DNA from: Vitis vinifera
Taxonomy: Eukaryota; Streptophyta; Magnoliopsida; Vitales; Vitaceae
Length of the DNA: 64,000 nucleotides
Reading direction: 5' to 3'
NCBI RefSeq assembly: GCF_030704535.1
Contig: NC_081813.1
Location: forward strand, 1,768,501 to 1,832,500
Shown: positions 57,785-64,000 of the stretch, piece after piece
How positions within the stretch are numbered: the first letter of the stretch is position 1
Layout of the letters: each line of letters starts with the position of its first letter
Made by a program: the position numbers and the translations under genes
Notes under the pieces: generated by a model
Database searches by the model: none
What the model was told of the DNA's origin: nothing
Seen by the model: the letters and a program-made list of their open reading frames with translations, nothing else

Positions 57785-58700
57785 TGTACGATAAAGCCCA
57801 CATTTGACTGCTTCTGCTTCGTCAACTTCATGAGAAGTATTTATTATCACAGTTTTCTATTCCTAGGTAACCTGCTGCAGAAGTTAAATGTGTTTGAAGT
57901 AACGTATAAAATAATATATTGATTTAAATTTTTTTTTTCCTTTCCTTGGATTTTTTATTTCTATTTTTTCCCTTACATTTTCCTTCACCTTTTTTATGGA
58001 ACCAAACATAACCTAAAATAATTTTATTGATATTCTAAAGTCGATACTTGGTAATGGTAACAATTTTTGAAAATAAAAAATCATTTCTTAAGCTTAAATA
58101 ACAAGACAAATAAAATTAAAAAAAAAAAAGAAAAAAAAAAGCTTTCTTTTTTTGTTTTCATATTTGAATTCCTAATCAGAATGTTACTTTTTAAAATAAT
58201 TCAGAATTATTTTAATTTTTTAAAATTGTTTTTAGAACTTTGTCAACAAAATTTGTTTTCTTGCACAAAAAAATTCTAAATTTATATAAAGTAATAATTT
58301 TACAATAGCATGTTTGGTTCAAGGAAAGAAAAAATTAAAAAAAAATTTTCATTTTAATTTTATGATTAAAATAGTAATGAGAAACAAATGTAATTAAGAT
58401 TAATTGAATTTTTTATATTTTTAAATTATTTAATTTTTATATTAAAAGTTAAAATAAGAGTAATAAGGTATTAAATTTAAACTTTTTAAAATTTAATTAT
58501 GACCTCCTCTTTCCCTAATTTCCCTAGGGGTTTTAGATGAAAAGAAAAAAGAAAAAGAGAAATTAAACTAAACATAGAAAAATATTACAAATAATTTTTC
58601 AAATAAGAAAATATTTTCTAAATGTTTCCAAATACTGAATTTTTTTTTTCCAAAAGCATTTGTTTATACTAAAACTATTTTTAAAAAACAAATTACTTCC
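57785..58700. repeat. mosaic duplicated block, copy 2 (left part)
   Basis: 57785-57835 matches the UBP-fragment flank at 41800-41845. 57885-58700 matches 42835-43680 nearly base for base, with indels in poly-A tracts. No gene. Confidence 0.7.
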
Positions 58701-58889
58701 TAAAAGCCCAAGGTTGTCTAGAAGTGATTTTGGGAAGCCTCTTAAATTTATTTTTTATTTTTTAAAAATATTTATATGATTCCTAAACAACCACTACTAA
58801 GGTGACCAATTTTAAAAAATCCTTCCCTTTTTTTCTTTCTTCTTCTTTTTTTTTTTAATATAACAGTTCATAAAAAATATTAGCGATAT

Positions 58890-59650
58890 TAAATAAAAGA
58901 GGGGACACCAAAATGAGTCAAAGGTCCAATATGATAACATCCATATATCAGGGGAACAAAAAGAGGAATCATCCATAAAAAAAACCTCTAATATCATCTC
59001 TATAATTAGAACTTAGAGTCAAAGGTGACAATTTCAAATTGAAAAAAGAAGAATATGGAGGACCAACACTTCAACTACAATATATGGGCTATCTTCAAGA
59101 TCATGACGCAACACAATTTTTATCAGAATACTCACAACATCACAAGCTAAATGTAGAGATGGGCCACCAGAAAATGTTATAGCAGAAACCCAACCAAGTT
59201 GCTATTGACCCTTAATCAAAACCCCTTTCCCCAAAGTGAAGAGAGAAACAAAATACAACCCCTTGACACACAACTCCTAATCTGTTCAACAGAAATATCA
59301 GCTCAAAGATGAAAACTTCCAAATGAAATGCAACCACTAAATCACAATAGACCTTTCCCTAGTGTCATTGAATGCAATAACAGTCTTAATATGATGCATG
59401 AGACTGGGTTGCCAAAACTCCTTGCTTACTTCTACATGAGCATTGGCTGTGGAAGCAACCAAATCAGCTCTCTCAAATGTCTTCCCTACTAATATCTTGA
59501 GATATATACCTTACAGATTCAATAATTCTTTAAATGAGACCCGGTCACTAGATGATAGTTGCAAGTGAAAATCAGGCTTTACATCCTAGACTATATAATA
59601 CATGGCAACTCTCAAGTAAACTACGAAAAAAATGCTCTGAAATCTACAAC
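58890..59650 (-). repeat. repeat R4, inverted copy
   Basis: Complement of 24613-25215, and in this orientation the longest copy. It is the closest match to copy 1, as both keep 'ccaaagtgaagagagaaac' text and 'gcaaccaaatcagctctctc'. 59690-59800 continues with the inverse of 44555-44690. It lies in the part of the duplicated block that the 42.8-46.3 kb copy lacks. Confidence 0.65.
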
Positions 59651-59899
59651 AAAATTGCATCTGAGAGATGATGATAACCTGTGATGTGCATCCCTTCTTT
59701 AGTGTGTGTGAAAATGTGAAAACTCTAGAAGATGAAGAGCAAGTTTTCAGCAAATCCCATGGGGCTCCAAAGTTTTGATCTATGGCAATAATCCAATCAC
59801 GATTTTTTTCATTTCCACCAATACTTGGTTACGAACCCATAAAATAACTTAATTATTAATCAGCTTCCCTTTATGCCTTTACTCGTATTCACTTTGGCA

Positions 59900-60240
59900 G
59901 CTTTACTGATTTTACCTCAAATCAGTTATTTGATTTTCTTTCCTTACCTTCCCATAAGGCCTTATACACAGAAAGGTGCCAGCTTGCCATCTGCAAAAAA
60001 TTCCGAGAAAAAAAGAAAAGAAACTATCAATTAGTATAAGAATCTTCAAGAAATTACCAATTTCAAAAATTATAATGTCAATAAGCAACAAATAAAATTT
60101 CATAAACGCATAGTAAGTGGTTATAGCAACAGAAAAATCAAAGCTCACAGCAACAAACTCGGTGGAAGCATGCACCCCCACTGCTTGCACTCCCAGAACA
60201 TTAACAACCTCTAATGTACACTGGTACTTATTATAATTAA
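59900..60240 (-). pseudogene. unrecognised two-exon fragment, inverted partner at 60.98-61.3 kb
   Basis: On the minus strand an exon-like frame NKYQCTLEVVNVLGVQAVGV leads to a GT, then an intron-like T-rich stretch ending 'tttttttgcag' (near 59995), then WQAGTFLCIRPYGKV-like text. The segment 60975-61295 (+) repeats the intron and second part in opposite orientation. I do not recognise the family. The pair brackets 60240-60970. Confidence 0.4.
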
Positions 60241-60975
60241 CCACGTTAGCTATCTATAAGATACCTAATGCTTCCCTCTGGCAATCTATCAATCACTTCC
60301 ATTGGCCAGCTTACTAACTTTAAGCATAGCTACATAGTCCATCGGATGTTCTTGATTTCCATGGAATAAATCCAGAAAGTGATTCATTATCTTCGCAAAA
60401 ATCTATTGAGTTAATGTTACAAATAGAAGGAAGAAATTTCTCTATTTTAACTTGGAATTTGGCTTCTCTTAACACTATTGATGCAGTTTGCTATTCTTCC
60501 TTTTTCGTAAATTTTCCTGAAGGAACGCTTATCCTAAGGATAATACTATTGCTTCGACTTTGATAGCCTTGAGGAGACCAATGCATTCAATCCCCTCTGC
60601 AAGTATTCCTTCCAAAATAAGCATAATATAAACAGATAAAATATATGTATACATACATATACGGTTCAATCTGCCTGTAAACTGACCATGCCAACCTTGT
60701 TTGGCCATCATTCTGACAGAAATTTGAATATATCCAGCTAAAATTTTCGAGTCGGCTTCAACTATCCAACCCATGCAAGTGGATGGACTCTTATCCACAT
60801 CTTCATTACTCTCCAACATTACATTCTAGACATAACAAAAATACTCAGACAGTAATTCGTAAACTCAGAATTCCTATTTCCAAAAGTTCTTCCACTTCTC
60901 AATTGCCAGGTGGCTCCCTATTATGCCTTCTCCTATCAGCTGAATCAATCAATCCCTCCATGAGAAACCAGAATT
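60235..60975. repeat. mosaic duplicated block, copy 2 (middle part)
   Basis: Matches 43690-44430 with few changes. It contains the second copy of the GWIVEADSKIL exon-like fragment (about 60650-60790, minus) and ends in a 55-bp remnant of the PPR E-domain (to 60975). Confidence 0.7.
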
Positions 60976-61295
60976 AGAGGCTGTGGGAGTGGAAGCAGTG
61001 GGGGGTGCATGCTGCTTCTGCTGAGTTGGTTGTTGTAAGCTTCTGATTTTTCTGTTGCTATAACTCCTTACTACGCGTTTCTGAAATTTTATTTGTTGCT
61101 TATTTAGTATTATAATTTTTGAAATTGCTAATTTCTTGAAGATTTTTATACTGATTGATTGTTTCTTCTTTATTTTGTTGGAATTTTTTGCAGATGGCAA
61201 GCTGACACCTTTCTGTGTATAAGGCCTTCTTATCAAAAGGTAAAGAAGGAAAATCAGGTAAATTGATTGAGGTAAAATTCAGTAAAGCTGCCACC
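60975..61295 (+). repeat. inverted partner of 59.9-60.2 kb fragment
   Basis: Complement of 59910-60190: shares 'ttgttgcttatttagtattataatt', 'cttgaagatttttatactgattg' and 'ttttttgcagatggcaagctg'. Its left end replaces the PPR fragment seen in the other block, a clean junction after 'gaaaccagaatt'. Confidence 0.6.
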
Positions 61296-62382
61296 ACAGG
61301 TTATCACCATCTCCCAGATCCAATTTTGTGATTGATTTCAGAGCCTTTTTTATTTTTATTTTTATGTATCTTACTTGAGAGTTGCCATGTATGATATAGC
61401 CTAGGATGCAGAGCCTGTTTTAAACTTGCAACTGTCATCTACTGGTCAGGTCTCATTTAAAGAATTGATGAGTCTGTAAGGCATATTAGTAGGTAGTTGA
61501 TCAGACATTTTCACTTGAAACACTGTGGAAGTAACCAAAGAGTTTTGGCAACTGCGCTTGCCTATCGTATTAAGCATGTTATTACATTAAAAAGACACCA
61601 GACAATGTTTTATAGTAATTTAGTGGGTGCATTTCACTCAAAAGTTTTCATCTTTGAACTGATATTTTTGTTTAACAGATTAGGAGCTGTGTGTGTCAAA
61701 GGGGTTATATGTTAACAAGCAACTTGGTTAGGTTTCTGCTATGACATTTTCTTTTGGCACCTTAAAGGTGGCCCATCTCTACATTTAGCTTGTGATTTTG
61801 TGAGTATTCTGATAAAAATTGTGATGTGTTATAATCTTGGGGATAGCCCATATATTGTAGTTGAAGTGTTGGCCCTCCATACTCTTCTTTTTTTAATTTG
61901 AAATTGTCACCTTTGACTCTAAATTCTAATTGTAGAGATGATATCAAGGGTTCTTATTCCTCTTTTTGTTCGATGTTATTGTATCTTAGAAGAGATAACG
62001 CTTCACTCATTTTGGTGTCCCATCTCTTATTGAATATCAATAATAATTTTAACTGTCTATATAAAAATAATTAATTTAAAAATATAAAATTTTTTAATTA
62101 CATTTGATTCTCTTTACTATTTTTCATATTAAAATAAAAAATAAAAAAATTATTTTTCTTGATGTTAATTGTAAAATTAATACTTTATATGGATTTAATT
62201 TTTTTTTCCTTTTATACAAATTCAAATTTTGTTTGATAATGTTCTCAAAAAGATTTTTTTTTAAAATAAATTAAAATGATTCTGAATTATTTTTCAAAAA
62301 AAAAATTCTATCCAGGAATTCAAATATGAAAAAAAAAGGCTTCTTCTTTTTTTCCCTCAAAATTCGGGGGAATTAGGAATAT
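61296..62382 (+). repeat. mosaic duplicated block, copy 2 (right part, with repeat R4)
   Basis: Matches 44680-45342 and 45880-46330. It lacks the SINE fold-back, and so shows the empty site ('gatgatatcaagggttcttattcc'). Repeat R4 occupies 61370-62045. The end 'ggggaattaggaatattgat' matches the sequence before the F-box gene, where the copia element at 62383 begins instead. Confidence 0.7.
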
Positions 62383-64000
62383 TGATATTAGGATTGATTG
62401 TATTAGTTATTTTTTACTAGAAGGGTAGTTTTGTCATTATTGTAAGCTGAGCTATTTTTGAGTTGTTTTGTTCAGTTTGTTGTTAAGTTTTGTTTCTGTT
62501 TTTCTGGTTCAGTTTTTGTTGAGTCATTTTACTCTGTTATATAACAGAGCAGCCTTGTATTTTGCGACAAGAGGAATGAAGAGAATTCTTTTCATCTTTT
62601 CTCTCAATTCTTTCTTCAGATTTCTTTTTCTAACATGGTATCAGAGCCATCCATTTAGGGTTTCAAATCCCTAATTTCTATTTTTTTTCTTCTCTTTCTC
62701 TGTTCTTTGTTCTCGATCGTGTTCATGGCGAAAGGTGGATCTGGTAATGGTAATCGCGGTGGCCAGGTGAATTCTGAGATTGTTGTTGTTGAAGATTCGA
62801 GTAGTCCCTATTTTCTTCATAATGGAGATCATCCAGGGCTCAATCTTGTTTCAAATCTTTTGACTGGAGCGAATTATCATACCTGGCGTAGAGCGATGCT
62901 GATGGCTCTCACAGCGAAGAACAAAGTTGGTTTTGTGGATGGTACGATTTCTAGACCTATGTCTCATGATTTGATTTACGGCGCTTGGAATAGATGTAAC
63001 AGTATGATTTCTTCATGGATCATAAATGCTGTTTCAAGAGAAATTGCAGATAGTCTTTTATATTTGGATTCTGCTTGTGATATCTGGAAAGATTTGAATG
63101 ATAGATTTAATCAGGGTAATGGACCTCGAATTTTTCAAATTAAGAAGCAATTATCTGCTCTTAATCAAGGTTCATTGGATGTCAATTCATATTTCACTAA
63201 ATTGAAGATTCTTTGGGATGAATTGAGGGAGTTTCAACCTGTTCCAGTATGTCATTGTGGTGGATTGAGAGTCTGGACAGATTATCAACATAGGGAGTAT
63301 GTTTTACAATTTCTTATGGGTTTAAATGACTCTTATGCTCAGATTAGAGGACAAATTTTGATGATGGATCCCTTACCTGCTATTAATAAAGTGTTTTCTT
63401 TGGTTATTCAAGAAGAACGTCACAGGACTGTTGGTTATTCTTATTCTGGTTCTCACAATTCTGATCCTATGACATTTGGCTCTAATTCTAATGCACCAGC
63501 AGGAAGTTCAGGTGGCTCTAAAACTAGAAGGGATAGAATTACTTGTTCTCATTGTGGTTTCCAAGGTCATACCAAAGATAAATGCTATAAACTTGTTGGG
63601 TATCCACCGGGATGGAAATTCAAAAATAAAGGCCCTAATTCAAGCTCAATGGCTAACAATTCAGAAGTCCTCGAGTCTTTGAATGCAGGTTCTTCTGAAT
63701 CCACTGTTTCTTCCCTCACTACCATGCAGTGTCAACAATTGATTCAACTCTTAACCAACCAATTAAGCTCTACTTCTTCAGCTTCCACAGAGAATTCTTC
63801 AACAGGACCATCAGTGTCTAATTTTGCTGGTAATAAAGTTAAAATCCAAAATAAAGGTTGGATTATTGATAGTGGGGCCACCCATCATGTTTGCAATGAC
63901 ATTTCTCTATTTGATTCTTCTATTGATGTTCAAAATGTCCGAGTTACTTTACCTACTGGTATTACTGTCCCTATTGATAGAGTTGGTTCGGTCATTCTTT
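62383..64000 (+). mobile_element. Ty1/copia retrotransposon, 5' part, continues past the window
   Basis: A short 5' LTR of about 253 bp (62383-62635, ending TAACA) is followed directly by an initiator-Met primer-binding site (62636-62648). A long frame starts at 62725 and is open to the window end. Parts seen: gag with N-terminal retrotran-gag/UBN2 motifs (NYHTWRRAMLMAL), a CCHC zinc knuckle (CSHCGFQGHTKDKCY), a Ser/Thr/Asn-rich linker and the start of the protease (DSGATHHVC). The visible part looks whole. RE1/Tnt1-like by domain wording. Likely young relative to the fossil at 30 kb. Confidence 0.9.

Noticed and set aside
24984-61947. Recurrent minus-strand frame with MGYLQDHNTSQFLSEYSQ in repeat R4
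   Set aside because: Present in all R4 copies but with closed flanks and no start, domain or splice context; best explained as duplicated non-coding sequence.

Overview
This window looks like nuclear DNA of a dicot plant, most likely grapevine (Vitis) or a close relative. That is an inference from the AT-rich intergenic DNA, GT-AG introns, PPR, F-box and myosin XI sequences, and Ty1/copia and LTR remnants; no species marker was checked. Most of the window is mosaic repeat DNA in which a few host gene families were copied, inverted and broken.

Left edge, 1-5.2 kb: a GC-rich segment, about 2.8 kb of degenerate tandem repeats (period near 110 bp), a gypsy-like LTR remnant, and a dispersed repeat that recurs in inverted form at 34.6-35.4 kb.

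Main feature, 5.2-20.2 kb: a head-to-tail array of nine copies (period about 1.42-1.47 kb) of a four-exon gene. The translation matches the small eukaryotic zinc-binding family DUF866/UPF0587 (human CZIB, formerly C1orf123), with one CXXC motif in exon 2 and one in exon 3. Copy 9 (19.0-19.75 kb) is open with canonical splice sites, 164 aa. Copy 7 is open but has a solo LTR in intron 1 and a 67-residue hydrophobic C-terminal extension made from former 3' UTR. Copies 1, 2, 3, 4 and 8 are damaged. Copies 5 and 6 lack promoter and exon 1 and begin instead with a 3' fragment of that LTR. A Mutator-type MITE sits in intron 3 of copy 1. An orphan exon 1 with a doubled core promoter lies at 29.6-29.8 kb. 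A diverged, intact 163-aa homolog lies on the minus strand at 54.57-55.41 kb, head-to-head with a broken mirror copy of its promoter and exon 1.

Middle, 20-42 kb: AT-rich repeats, a plus-strand PPR pseudogene (22.5-24.3 kb), two oppositely oriented pieces of a myosin XI tail gene (27.6-29.3 kb minus; 39.5-41.2 kb plus), a broken Ty1/copia element (30.15-34.5 kb), an F-box exon fragment (36.3-36.5 kb) and a ubiquitin-specific protease fragment (41.9-42.25 kb).

Right, 42-64 kb: two diverged copies of one mosaic block (42.8-46.3 and 57.9-62.4 kb), a 528-bp fold-back made of tRNA-like SINE modules, an intact F-box/LRR gene (46.54-48.54 kb), a minus-strand PPR pseudogene that is an inverted duplicate of the 22-24.3 kb region, the minus-strand CZIB-like gene, a small SINE with a 16-bp target duplication, and the 5' part of a second Ty1/copia element that runs off the right edge.

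Only three host genes look able to make a normal protein: CZIB-like copy 9, the minus-strand CZIB-like gene and the F-box/LRR gene. All identifications come from reading translations by eye; no database search was run.
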